DNA of 64,000 nt from Spirochaetae bacterium HGW-Spirochaetae-1 (GTDB lineage Bacteria > Spirochaetota > UBA4802 > UBA5550). Under the pieces are notes generated by a model, which searched no databases, was not told the DNA's origin, and saw nothing but the letters and a program-made list of their open reading frames with translations. How positions within the stretch are numbered: position 1 is the first letter of the stretch; every line of letters starts with the position of its first letter. The stretch covers positions 1 to 64,000 of the forward strand of contig PGXY01000002.1 of the NCBI GenBank assembly GCA_002839375.1. The letters are read 5' to 3'. Below, in pieces: positions 7,721-16,148 of the stretch. The position numbers and the translations under genes were made by a program.

Positions 7721-8431
7721 TCACCCCTTAAAAAACCCCTCATTAATAACCACAATAAACGGCAGGTTCCTGAAGTCGTCGGCTGTGTCTATGCCGTACC
7801 CGGCGATCCACTGGTCTTCGATGATGAAGCCGCGGTAATCCACCGTGAGGTTGTCGCGGAGGAGTTTTACTTTCTCTGTGGGATTGGCCAGGCGCTTGTC
7901 CAGGAGGCTGCATATTTTCACGGAATTGACGCGGCGCTCGTTGCGGAGATAGTTCAGCATCCAGGTCAAGGTGAAGCCCTGGTCCGTGATGTCCTCCATG
8001 ATGAGGACGTCCTTGCCTTCCACGTCCTGGGGTTCCATGAGGAGGCGGACAGCCCGGTATTCCTCGCCGCTTCCCTTGATGGATGAGTCGTAGACGCTGG
8101 TTTTGATCAGGTTGAAGCGGGCGTGAATATTTCCTTCTGAAAAAATGTCGCGGCAGATGTCCGAGGCGAAGATGACGCCTCCCGTGAGCACCACGAGAAC
8201 CTCCAGGTGTTTGGCCGGGGCGTAGTCTCTGACGATCTGCCTGGCCAGGGCCCGGTTCCGGGCCGCGATGCACTGGGCCGGGATGAGCAGGCTTTCTATG
8301 CGCTCGTCGGCTTCCACGATTTCATGGAGGCGGGCCCGTTCGCCCGTGCTTATGGTTGCGTCGAGTACGCCGGAGCGCGGCACCTCAATGACGTTGTTGT
8401 AATCGCTTTCGTTGAGAATGAGCTGGCTCAT
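7721..8431 (-). CDS. hpt: hypoxanthine phosphoribosyltransferase-like
   Basis: Purine salvage enzyme that should transfer ribose phosphate from PRPP to hypoxanthine or guanine. The PRPP-binding motif VLIMEDITDQGFTL lies at 142-155 and the pyrophosphate loop LTGGVIFASD at 82-91. At 236 residues it is longer than most bacterial Hpt proteins (about 180), with about 40 extra residues at the N-terminus. The ATG at 8431 is preceded by GGGAG at eight bases; upstream in-frame codons lie inside the neighbouring gene. It follows the RsmG-SpoU fusion by 22 bp on the same strand, so the two are probably co-transcribed. Substrate preference cannot be told from sequence. Confidence 0.85.
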   Translation of the reverse strand: MSQLILNESDYNNVIEVPRSGVLDATISTGERARLHEIVEADERIESLLIPAQCIAARNRALARQIVRDYAPAKHLEVLVVLTGGVIFASDICRDIFSEGNIHARFNLIKTSVYDSSIKGSGEEYRAVRLLMEPQDVEGKDVLIMEDITDQGFTLTWMLNYLRNERRVNSVKICSLLDKRLANPTEKVKLLRDNLTVDYRGFIIEDQWIAGYGIDTADDFRNLPFIVVINEGFFKG

Positions 8432-8453
8432 AGGGACGCTCCCGTATTTAAAT

Positions 8454-9932
8454 TTACCGGACGGGCTTCTGCCGCATCCATTCATAGAGTGCAATGGCCG
8501 CTGCCATGGAGGCATTGAGGGAATCGATGCCGCTGCCCAGGGGTATGGACACGCTGCCGCTTTTCAGGTTTTCCGGCAGGCCCGGTCCCTCGATGCCGGG
8601 CAGGAGATAAAAGGTCTCGGGGAACGTGAAGGTGCGTATGTCCGTTCCGCCGCTGTCCAGGGTGATGAGGGGGGCGTCGAGGCCCGTTTCGTCCAGGTCG
8701 TAGAGGGAAGGGCCGCGCTTTAAGGGTGCCTGGAACACGGTCCCGGATGAAGAGCGCAGGCATCGGGGGTTCCAGGGATGGGCAGCCTCGCGGGTGATGA
8801 TAATATTTGCCACGCCCAGTCCCACGGCGCTCCGGATTACGGCGCCGACGTTCTGCGGGTCCTGGAAGGGTATGATGAGATTGCAGCCCTTTTCGGCTTT
8901 GCCGTCCCATTCGGGCAGCTCGGGCATGCGGGCCGCCAGGAGGGGGCCCCGGGTTGTGAAGGTATCGAGCTCGTTGTAGAGTCCTTTTTTCATGATGAGG
9001 AGACGGCGCGTAGCGGCGTATTCGTCGCAGGCGCGGTTTATGGCGGTGTCATATTCCACGTAGCCGTCGTGGATGATGAGCCAGTCCTTTTCTATTGACG
9101 GGTTTTCCAGGGCCTCGACGATGATTTTCTTTCCCGACAGGATCAGGGCGCCCTGTTTCTTCATGCCGGCAGCCGAGGTGAGCTTTTTCAGTTCCTTGTA
9201 GGTCTTGTTGTCGGGCGAGCTGATGGCCTGGCCCAGGGCCGTGTCCTCGTGCTTTGATATGACGTAGGTCCGCGTCAGGGTGGAGCGCTTTTTCCGGAAG
9301 AGAAGTATCCGTCGGGCGTATTCCGTGCCCGGCAGGGTGTAGGGAATGTTCTCCGCCGCCTCGTACTCGTCGCGGTTCGCGGGTGACAGGGCTTCCAGGT
9401 CCGTGCCGGCCTCGGGGCCCTTCATGAGGATCACCGTACCGTCGGCGGGGAGGAAGTGGGCCACGCGCGTCAGGGTCTCGTCGGCCGATTCCAGGGCCCG
9501 GGTGATGACGCCCGTCACGGGAAAGAAGGACTTGTCCGTCACCAGGTGGCCGTATATCTCCACGCCCTCGAGGCCCAGCTCCTTCACGGCCATTTCCATG
9601 AAGGTTACGCGTTTGTGACGGGGCTCGGCCAGGATAATATGCAGGCCCGGCAGGTAGATCTTCAGGGGCAGGCCGGGAAAACCGGCGCCCGTGCCGATGT
9701 CCACGAGGGAACCGGGCATTTCAACGAAGCGCGTGAAGTAGATGGAATCGATGAAGTGCTTCACGATAATATCGTCGAAGGTGCGCAGGCGCGTCAGGTC
9801 CATCTCGTCGTTGTGGCGCACCAGGAGGTCGTGCAGCAGGGCGAACTGCTCCGCCTGGCGCGGGGTGAGTTCAATCCCGGCCTTCTTGAAATACGAATTC
9901 ATTTTTTGTATGTTATGCTGGTCCATTGTCAT
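8454..9932 (-). CDS. rsmG: RsmG-SpoU (TrmH-type) fusion rRNA methyltransferase
   Basis: Two RNA methyltransferases in one 492-residue chain. Residues 1 to about 215 are RsmG (16S rRNA m7G527 family): KHFIDS at 58-63 and the SAM site VDIGTGAGFPGLPL at 77-90. Residues from about 240 to 492 are a SPOUT 2'-O-ribose methyltransferase: an N-terminal substrate-binding part (LTSAAGMKKQGALILSGKKI, 251-270), motif 1 NVGAVIRSA (361-369), motif 2 around RCLRSSSGTVF (390-400) and motif 3 IEGPGLP with IPLGSGIDSLNAS (447-475). Both halves look intact. I see no frameshift or stop between them. RsmG is normally a separate protein of 200-240 residues, commonly near mnmG, so this fusion is unusual. The SPOUT target is unknown. 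Confidence 0.88.
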   Translation of the reverse strand: MTMDQHNIQKMNSYFKKAGIELTPRQAEQFALLHDLLVRHNDEMDLTRLRTFDDIIVKHFIDSIYFTRFVEMPGSLVDIGTGAGFPGLPLKIYLPGLHIILAEPRHKRVTFMEMAVKELGLEGVEIYGHLVTDKSFFPVTGVITRALESADETLTRVAHFLPADGTVILMKGPEAGTDLEALSPANRDEYEAAENIPYTLPGTEYARRILLFRKKRSTLTRTYVISKHEDTALGQAISSPDNKTYKELKKLTSAAGMKKQGALILSGKKIIVEALENPSIEKDWLIIHDGYVEYDTAINRACDEYAATRRLLIMKKGLYNELDTFTTRGPLLAARMPELPEWDGKAEKGCNLIIPFQDPQNVGAVIRSAVGLGVANIIITREAAHPWNPRCLRSSSGTVFQAPLKRGPSLYDLDETGLDAPLITLDSGGTDIRTFTFPETFYLLPGIEGPGLPENLKSGSVSIPLGSGIDSLNASMAAAIALYEWMRQKPVR

Positions 9933-10337
9933 CCACGGGTAAAAAGTTTTAACGGCAGAGCGTGACTATATCCCCTGTACCGCCTCCCTGTCAAGGCGTA
10001 TACTGGTTAAAATGTTACATGAAACAAATTTTAATTCCCTGCCGGATTGATTGACCAGTGTCCTTTATGTAAAGCCCCCTCCGGGGGCGGCGACGTAATA
10101 TTTATATAAAGCAGCCGGTTTATACGCCGGGGGCCTTGTCAGCCCGTTGTTCTTCCCTGAGTTCATTCTTTGCCCCGCTGCATTCTTCAAAAGTCCCCCT
10201 CTGGGGGATTTAGGGGGCTTCCCTGTATAAGACAGCATTTAACGTTATAGGAATGCAAAAAATCAATTGACGCCAATTGTTTTATCGACCAATCTGCTTT
10301 TCCGTGTTACATTCATATTGAGTCAGGACTTGATGCC
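9933..10337. other. intergenic region with C-run/G-run palindromes
   Basis: There is no gene in these 405 bp. GCCCCC-TCC-GGGGGC (10074-10088) and CCCCCTCTGGGGG (10195-10207), the latter continued by ATTTAGGGGGC, are palindromes of a type dispersed in many bacterial chromosomes. The two copies share only the C-run/G-run core. CAATTG occurs twice at 10264-10279. The promoters of the divergent flanking genes must lie here, but no confident pair of hexamers was found. Confidence 0.5.
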
Positions 10338-10532
10338 ATGAGCGAAGAAAAACCACATATACGAATCGGGGAGTTCCTGGTGAAGGGCGGCAATATTACC
10401 CAGTGGCAGCTGGAACTTGCCCTGGAGGATCAGAAAAGAAACGGCGGCCTCCTGGGTGAAATCCTCATACGCCTGGGCTACCTGGAAAATGATGAGCTCA
10501 TCAAGGCCCTGACGGAGCGCGTCAACGACTAG
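10338..10532 (+). CDS. stand-alone MshEN-like mini-protein
   Basis: A 64-residue protein that consists almost entirely of two tandem copies of the motif of the N-terminal MshEN/T2SSE domain of type IV pilus and type II secretion ATPases. The first is RIGEFLVKGGNITQWQLELA (residues 9-28) followed by LEDQ; the second is LLGEILIRLGYLENDELIKA (38-57) followed by LTER. In MshE-type proteins this repeat binds cyclic di-GMP. Here the final Gln of the second repeat is Arg. A role as a small c-di-GMP-binding or adaptor protein is inferred. No pilus or secretion ATPase gene is adjacent. AGGA lies about ten bases before the ATG. Confidence 0.65.
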   Translation: MSEEKPHIRIGEFLVKGGNITQWQLELALEDQKRNGGLLGEILIRLGYLENDELIKALTERVND

Positions 10533-10670
10533 GGCCATTACTGCGGCCTCTTCAATATATCCCCGGTAAAAACCCGTTATCTTCCAATTTACTATTGACA
10601 TGCTTTCCGGGATCGGTGAGCATGGACAGACTGAGCGGACGCTCATTACTATTTCTTCCCGGAGGCAGCC

Positions 10671-12686
10671 ATGTCCTTACTTCCCCTGAACAGGAAAGTC
10701 CTGGTGAGAATTCCCTATCATCAGGCACTGAAACCGAAAAAACATGATTCCCTTCTGGCCGGCGCTGCACAGGCCGATATCACGCCGCCCCCGGGCATGC
10801 CCATGGCCGGTTTTTCCACCTTTTCAAGCTTCAGCCGGGGCGTGCGCACCACCCTGAAGGCCAGGGTCTTTTACCTGAAGGCACCGGGCGAGCGGGGTAT
10901 CGCCCTCATACAGTGCGATCTTCTCTCGGGCAGCCTGGCGGTCCATCACCGCGTTGCCGAACTCGTGGCGCCGGAAACGGACCTGGATACGGGAGGCATT
11001 GTGCTGGCGGGAACGCACACCCATTCGGGGCCCGGCAATATCTTCGAAAATCATTTCTATAATAAAATGGCATCAAATGCGGCGGGATATGATGCTGCCT
11101 GCGCCGAATTCATTTCACGGCAGATCGCCCGTGCCGTTATAGAGGCATATAAGGGACGCAAAAAGGCGAAGATCGCCACGGGCTCCACGGAGCTCTACGG
11201 TGTCACGAAAAACCGCAGTTTCCCGGCCTATGCCCTGAACCGTGAAACGGAAAGCGAAGAGAGCAGGCAGGATATGTACCGCGCCGTGAATCCTCACCTG
11301 CACATGATACGGGTGGACTGCCTGGACCGTAGCGGCACATACCGGCCCCTGGGGGCCTTCACGAGCTTTTCCATTCATCCCAACACGAATCCATCCCTGC
11401 TGGGCCGCCTCTACAACGGCGATATAACGGGATTTGTCGAACGGATGGTGGAGCGGGAAATAAAGGAACGGTACGGCACGGCCTGGCATCCCCTCCTGGC
11501 AGCGGCAAACCAGACCCACGGTGACTGCAACGCAAATTTCTCCGAGGACTACGACGAAAATTTCCTCGACCAGAAGAGGCTCGCCCGGGAGATAGCCCGG
11601 GCCACCATGACTCTCTTTCGGTCCCTGGACCGCAGGCTGAAGAGCACGGTCCCGGTGCTGTACCGGGCGCGGCGCCTGGACCTTCTCCGCGAGGGAAGCG
11701 TTGACAATATAACCATTGCAAAACATCCCGCGCCGGGATACGCCTCGGTAGGCGGGGCCCAGGGCAGGGGAAGGCGGACTCCCTTCAGTTTCATTCCGCC
11801 CTTCAGGCCCGGCATGCCGAAAAAATCCGGTGCGGGCGAGCAGGGGCACAAGCGCGTGGCCCTGGGACTCCTGGGACGGCTCCTTTTTAAAACACGTCAT
11901 TATCCCCGTCTTTACCTGGCCCAGGTTATCCGCGTCGGCGATTTTCTCATGATACCACTTCCCTGGGAGGTGACCTTCGAGATGGGGCGCCGCATCGCCC
12001 GGCAGGCCCGGGAATCGGCAGAAAAGGCCGGTATGAAGGGACTGGGGCGGGCCTTTGTCATTGACACGGCCAACGGTTATTGCGGCTACGTGAATACGCC
12101 CGAGGAATATTCCCTCCAGTACTACGAGGGGGCCAGCAATCTCTACGGTCCTGACACGGGCCTCTTTATCGCCGTCCATGCGGGACGACTGGCCGTTGAG
12201 ATGGCCGAAAAGGGCTCCGGCAGCCACATCCCGCCGTCCCTGAGGCTGAAGCTCTATAGCGGATCGTATTATCCCCGGGCTGTTCCGCCGCGGGGGCAGA
12301 GAAAGGCCGTACTGGAACCGGTACGGTGCGCCAGGCCTGAGGGAAAGGAATCGTACTTTCGTTTTCGCTGGCGCGACGCGGCTCCCGGCATGATCAATCT
12401 CAGCGAAACCCTGGTGCGGGTCGAGGTGAAGGGGAAAAAGGATACCTGGTCCACGCATGTCGTGGAGGGCATCGCCGTGGACAGCCAGGGCATGGACCTG
12501 TCTGTGGTTCTCGTGAGGAATTATTCACTGCGGGCCATGGCGGTTTACGAGGCACGCTGGCTCAGTCCCGCCGGTGACGGCCTGTACCGCTTTGCTATCG
12601 CCCCCCGCGGGCCCTTCGCGGAATTGTATTCCGATGAATTTACCCTGGAGCAGGGCACGCCTATTGAATCAAAGACAGTTAAATAA
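10671..12686 (+). CDS. neutral/alkaline ceramidase-like hydrolase
   Basis: A 671-residue protein related to neutral ceramidases, zinc amidases that cleave the N-acyl bond of ceramide. Visible features are GAAQADITPPPGMPMAGFS (31-49), the zinc-site segment TGGIVLAGTHTHSGPGNI (107-124) and KNRSFPAYALN (about 180-190), all characteristic of the N-terminal domain. Family members are usually secreted, but no signal peptide is visible. The start is fixed by GGAGG (10661-10665), five bases upstream. The gene is followed 13 bp later by a START-like exported protein and then a Cys-rich protein, probably one operon. Substrate is uncertain; several bacterial members act on other N-acyl lipids. Confidence 0.75.
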   Translation: MSLLPLNRKVLVRIPYHQALKPKKHDSLLAGAAQADITPPPGMPMAGFSTFSSFSRGVRTTLKARVFYLKAPGERGIALIQCDLLSGSLAVHHRVAELVAPETDLDTGGIVLAGTHTHSGPGNIFENHFYNKMASNAAGYDAACAEFISRQIARAVIEAYKGRKKAKIATGSTELYGVTKNRSFPAYALNRETESEESRQDMYRAVNPHLHMIRVDCLDRSGTYRPLGAFTSFSIHPNTNPSLLGRLYNGDITGFVERMVEREIKERYGTAWHPLLAAANQTHGDCNANFSEDYDENFLDQKRLAREIARATMTLFRSLDRRLKSTVPVLYRARRLDLLREGSVDNITIAKHPAPGYASVGGAQGRGRRTPFSFIPPFRPGMPKKSGAGEQGHKRVALGLLGRLLFKTRHYPRLYLAQVIRVGDFLMIPLPWEVTFEMGRRIARQARESAEKAGMKGLGRAFVIDTANGYCGYVNTPEEYSLQYYEGASNLYGPDTGLFIAVHAGRLAVEMAEKGSGSHIPPSLRLKLYSGSYYPRAVPPRGQRKAVLEPVRCARPEGKESYFRFRWRDAAPGMINLSETLVRVEVKGKKDTWSTHVVEGIAVDSQGMDLSVVLVRNYSLRAMAVYEARWLSPAGDGLYRFAIAPRGPFAELYSDEFTLEQGTPIESKTVK

Positions 12687-12699
12687 AAAGGAGCAGGAT

Positions 12700-13326
12700 A
12701 TGAAGAAGCCCGTATTGATCTTATTTTTTCTCATGATTGCCGTGAGCGCCGGAACAGCGGCCGCGCCCGATTTCGGTGCCGACGGCCTGAAGGGACTCTC
12801 GCCGGAACAGAGAAAGGGACTCGCCGCAGGAGAGATCATCTTTTCCACCGATGATTCCGGGACCGAAACCAAAGAGGCCCTTGTTCAGGCAGCCGTCATT
12901 TTCGATAAAACACCGAAGGAGGTCTGGAATCTCCTGTATCACACCGAGGACCAGATCAAATACCTTGAGGAGATCGATGAACTGAAAATCATCAAGAAGG
13001 AAAAACTGAAGGACTGCATTGAATTCAAGCTGAAGGTTGCCTGGATTTCCGTGGTATACCGTGTCATCCATCGGTTCGAAGCGGAGAATTTATACTTTTA
13101 CTGGACCATGGACAGGTCCTTTAAAAATGACCTCCAGGATCTCAAGGGTTTCTGGCGTCTCTATTCTTATGGTAACGGGAAAACCCTGGCCCGGTACGGC
13201 AGCAATGTTTCGGTGAAGAACGTTCCCTCTTTCATCGAATCCATGTTCAAGAAGAACGGCGTACGCAAGGCCCTCACGGCCGTGAGAAACTATATCAATT
13301 CCGGCGGGACCTGGCGGAAAAAGTAG
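12700..13326 (+). CDS. exported START/SRPBCC-like protein
   Basis: A 208-residue protein with an N-terminal signal peptide (MKKPVLILFFLMIAVSAGTAAA) and then a domain of about 180 residues that reads as a START/SRPBCC fold: KTPKEVWNLLYHTEDQIKYL leading to a core of beta strands (ELKIIKKEKLKDCIEFKLKV, RVIHRFEAENLYFYW) and a long C-terminal helix. Such folds bind hydrophobic ligands; a lipid ligand would suit the preceding ceramidase-like gene, but this is inference. AAGGAG (12688-12693), six bases upstream, sets the start. The gap to the Cys-rich gene is 7 bp. Confidence 0.6.
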   Translation: MKKPVLILFFLMIAVSAGTAAAPDFGADGLKGLSPEQRKGLAAGEIIFSTDDSGTETKEALVQAAVIFDKTPKEVWNLLYHTEDQIKYLEEIDELKIIKKEKLKDCIEFKLKVAWISVVYRVIHRFEAENLYFYWTMDRSFKNDLQDLKGFWRLYSYGNGKTLARYGSNVSVKNVPSFIESMFKKNGVRKALTAVRNYINSGGTWRKK

Positions 13327-13333
13327 TGCGCCC

Positions 13334-13951
13334 ATGGAACGGGGAATAAATATATGCCGCCCGGGATACGGCGCCTCATGTGCCCTGTGCTGCGGCAGCC
13401 ACAACTATGACGCTTCCCCCGGCGATATCGCCACCCTCATGTACCGGCGGCGCAAGGCCTTCCGGTACTACAGCAGGGATTATATCATCAAAACAATACA
13501 GTCGAGCCGCAGCGACCTCACGGGCTCCTATTATTACCGTGAGCGCAAGCACCCCTTTACCCTGACCCTGGACCCGCTCTTCGACGGCTGCCTCCAGTGC
13601 CCCTATGTCACCTTCATCGACGACAACGAGGCCCTGGGATGTTTCCTGTACCCGGAAAACGGCGGCGACCGGAACCGTGACTGTTACAACGTCTACCGGA
13701 GCAAGAACTTCACCTGCCCGGCCAGGGAATCTCTTTCAGAAAATGAAATTCTCTACGCCGCGTGTCTCACCGGGGACTGGTTCTATTACAGCATACTGAT
13801 CCACGCCGCACCGCTGCTGCAGGCCATCATGGAAAAGTATCCCCGGCCCGATGAAGTCGATACTACGGCCCTGGAACGACTCAAACAGGACCTGTGGGAC
13901 AGAATCCGGAGTGACAAATCATTGCATGGTATTCATACATATTTTGGTTAG
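13334..13951 (+). CDS. Cys-rich protein of unknown function
   Basis: A 205-residue protein that begins close to a cysteine cluster, CRPGYGASCALCC (8-20), with further pairs CLQC (about 86-89), CFLY, CYNVYRSKNFTC and CLTG. The clustering suggests a metal or Fe-S site, similar in style to YkgJ proteins but without the same spacing. No signal peptide or membrane segment is visible, so it is probably cytoplasmic. It follows the START-like gene by 7 bp and is likely co-transcribed with it. No specific function can be given. Confidence 0.55.
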   Translation: MERGINICRPGYGASCALCCGSHNYDASPGDIATLMYRRRKAFRYYSRDYIIKTIQSSRSDLTGSYYYRERKHPFTLTLDPLFDGCLQCPYVTFIDDNEALGCFLYPENGGDRNRDCYNVYRSKNFTCPARESLSENEILYAACLTGDWFYYSILIHAAPLLQAIMEKYPRPDEVDTTALERLKQDLWDRIRSDKSLHGIHTYFG

Positions 13952-13984
13952 GGTTATTTTTACCATTAAAGATATAATCACGAA

Positions 13985-14172
13985 GACAGGATGTCTGAGT
14001 GAATGGGCTGCGTGTGAGGACAAGCCAGGAGGGCATCCGCAACACGCATTGCGAGGATTTGCTGTATGAAAAAATTCCAAGCCTCCGCCGGCGTTTGAGG
14101 CGGCGCGGGGGTGGTGCAGGAGGGGTGATGCGCCACACCCCTCCTGCATGCACATAGTCCCGGATCCGGGAC
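13985..14172. repeat. second copy of the hairpin element, inverted
   Basis: In the reverse orientation this repeats the last two hairpins of the 935-1103 element. GTCCCGGATCCGGGAC is a perfect 16-bp palindrome (14157-14172), and GCAGGAGGGGTG pairs with CACCCCTCCTGC over 12 bp (14116-14147). Positions 14090-14125 match the complement of 1068-1103 at 35 of 36 positions. The stem bases differ between copies while pairing is kept. The copy lies between convergent genes. GAGGACAAG (14016-14024) resembles the tail repeat GAGGACAAGGATGTCC in weaker form. Confidence 0.75.
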
Positions 14173-14210
14173 ATGAGGAAATATGAAAGGGGATACCCTT
14201 TGAGATATCC

Positions 14211-14918
14211 TTATTGCGCTACCGGCGCCCCGTAAATAAACGCCACCTTCTCGGCGTCGCCCGTGCTCACATAGAAGGCCCGGGTGTACTCCTCGCCGCT
14301 CACGTAATCGAAGCTGCGCAGGCCAAAGGCCTTGTTTCCCTGGGTACGGGTATAGTGCATTACCGATGCCGTGTCATACATGAAATCCTCTTCGGTGATC
14401 AGGGTGCTGTCCAGCTTTTCATACTGGCTCATGGCCTCCGGCGCTATATTCTCCCAGTGGACCGTGATGTAGAGGTCCCGGTCGGGCCGCTGATGCTCCT
14501 TCAAAAGACCCAGGATATGTCCCAGGAGATGAACATAGTGGCGCTGATACAGCTTCGACTCCGTGGGGATGGCCAGGCGGGGATTCTTTGCATATCCCAC
14601 GGTGGTTTCAGCCTGGCCGTCGGTATAGTTGATAATCAGTGTTGATTCGGGACGGTCTTCCCGGCCCGTGTAATCGATGAATTCAATGTTGCAGTACTGG
14701 GCCCATTCCTCCATGGCCAGCTTCAGGTAATCCAGGTCTCGTTCTGGCAGGGTTGCCTCTACTGCATAGGGGATTTTGCCGTCGGGCCAGGCCTTTACTT
14801 CCACCTGGCGTGCAGCGTTCCTGCTGTCGCCATCCTCAGCGCCGGTTTGATCATAGCAGCCGATCAGGAGCCCTGTCAGGGTAAAAAAGACCAGTGATGT
14901 GATAATTGTTTTTTTCAT
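14211..14918 (-). CDS. astacin-like lipoprotein lacking catalytic residues
   Basis: A 235-residue lipoprotein with a lipobox LLIGC near residue 21, followed by an astacin (M12A) domain. The family zinc signature HExxHxxGxxHExxRxDRD is present in altered form: HLLGHILGLLKEHQRPDRD. The catalytic Glu is Leu and the third zinc-binding His is Lys; the first two His, the Gly and the downstream RPDRD remain. The Met-turn SVMHY is intact, and the rest of the domain (IPYAVEATLP, AMEEWAQYCNIEF) is well preserved with no frameshift. It is therefore probably not a protease. A binding role is inferred. The second ATG (14918) is nine bases from AAGGAG and is preferred over 14927. Confidence 0.8.
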   Translation of the reverse strand: MKKTIITSLVFFTLTGLLIGCYDQTGAEDGDSRNAARQVEVKAWPDGKIPYAVEATLPERDLDYLKLAMEEWAQYCNIEFIDYTGREDRPESTLIINYTDGQAETTVGYAKNPRLAIPTESKLYQRHYVHLLGHILGLLKEHQRPDRDLYITVHWENIAPEAMSQYEKLDSTLITEEDFMYDTASVMHYTRTQGNKAFGLRSFDYVSGEEYTRAFYVSTGDAEKVAFIYGAPVAQ

Positions 14919-15071
14919 AATGACCATCTCCTTGAGAATAATGTTTTCCGTTGATGGTCAGAATGTAGCTAAGAAAGAAAATTTTCTCTTCTCAAATTGT
15001 CAGAATGTGTATTTTGCCCATGGTTAAATCTTCATATGCAGTTTTGGTCAGACCGGCGGGACTGGTGATGG

Positions 15072-15106
15072 GGAACTGTTCCTGTATAAAGCAGGGCTCT
15101 GACCCC
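15072..15106. repeat. REP-like sequence ending GCTCTGACCCC
   Basis: GGAACTGTTCC (15072-15082) is followed by AAAGCAGGGCTCTGACCCC. The eleven bases GCTCTGACCCC recur at 38098-38108, where they form one arm of a large hairpin. GGGTCAGAGC-type repeats of this kind are, from memory, linked to RAYT (REP-associated tyrosine transposase) elements in other genomes; no such transposase is in the window. The surrounding 14919-15215 intergenic region holds nothing else clear except the repeated phrase GTCAGAATGT (14955, 14999). Confidence 0.4.
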
Positions 15107-15215
15107 TTATTTTTAAGAAAAAAAATATATTATTGTTGCGCAGGAAACCATTGGGCTGCTAATTGTACCATTGTGGTGTCATCAGTATAATTAATATACT
15201 CAAAGGTTATTATAC

Positions 15216-16046
15216 ATGAAGAAAATTTTAGTATATATTGCCGTTCTTCTAATACCCTGTACAGCCTTTTCTGAAACTGATGAAAAGTATCATAGCCTGT
15301 CCTTCGGTGTAAACGTATATTATTATGATTACCATGAAAAGCTGCCGGAACCGGCAAAAAGCAATGAAATCGGCTGGCTGCCCGGTTTTCTCATCGATTA
15401 CAATTACCGGGACAATAATCTTTACATCAGGGCCGCCCTCGATTTTACCTATGCCAAAACCGTCTATGACGGATCATATATGGATATTGCCACGGGCGAT
15501 ATCTTTCCTTATACAGGGAAGACATTAAATCTTTTGCTCAACACGGAAGGCATGATTGGCTATATATTCAAGGGACCCGACACAAAGTCTGCCATAATTC
15601 CCTACGGGGGGTTCGGATATCATCTCTGGGTCAGGGCGCTTCAGGGGGAAGGAGGATACAGTGAATATTACAGCTGGAATTATTTTCAGCTCGGTCTTCT
15701 AATTGAAGTGAGCCCTGTATCGCCATGGACCGTGGGGATCAATGCGGCATTTAAGATGATGTTCAACGGCAGAATCAGGGTAAACCTTTCCGATATGAGT
15801 GATGGATACAATAATCCCGAATCAGACCTGGGTAGTAAACCGGGATGCAGGATAGCCCTGCCGGTAACCTATGCTTTCACCGATACATGGCGGGTATCGT
15901 TCAGTCCCTGGTATGAATACTCGGCCATCGGCAGGGGGGATATCTTTGAGATTTATTATAACGGTTCTCTCGATAGTTACGGCTACGAACCTGCCAGCAG
16001 AACGCATCAGTATGGGCTGCTTATCATGTCGACCTGGAATTTTTGA
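15216..16046 (+). CDS. predicted outer-membrane beta-barrel protein
   Basis: A 276-residue protein with a signal peptide (MKKILVYIAVLLIPCTAFS) and then alternating aromatic/polar strands such as YHSLSFGVNVYYYDYH, NNLYIRAALDFTYA, WRVSFSPWYEYSAI and a final strand YGLLIMSTWNF ending in Phe, the usual terminal residue for outer-membrane insertion by the BAM complex. It supports a diderm host. There is no recognised family and no obvious enzymatic motif. It stands alone upstream, with the REP-like sequence before it. Confidence 0.65.
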   Translation: MKKILVYIAVLLIPCTAFSETDEKYHSLSFGVNVYYYDYHEKLPEPAKSNEIGWLPGFLIDYNYRDNNLYIRAALDFTYAKTVYDGSYMDIATGDIFPYTGKTLNLLLNTEGMIGYIFKGPDTKSAIIPYGGFGYHLWVRALQGEGGYSEYYSWNYFQLGLLIEVSPVSPWTVGINAAFKMMFNGRIRVNLSDMSDGYNNPESDLGSKPGCRIALPVTYAFTDTWRVSFSPWYEYSAIGRGDIFEIYYNGSLDSYGYEPASRTHQYGLLIMSTWNF

Positions 16047-16148
16047 CCTATTTCCTGCCTGAAAGTATTAATGTTCTATACGAAAAACCGCTTTTTTTTA
16101 TAATGGCATATAAATCACGCCATTATTGCTCAGAGGACGGTTATATCC

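Noticed and set aside
11115-12458. Long minus-strand open frame opposite the ceramidase-like gene.
   Set aside because: A shadow of the G/C-rich codon pattern; no ribosome-binding site and no recognisable domain, while the plus-strand frame has clear family motifs.
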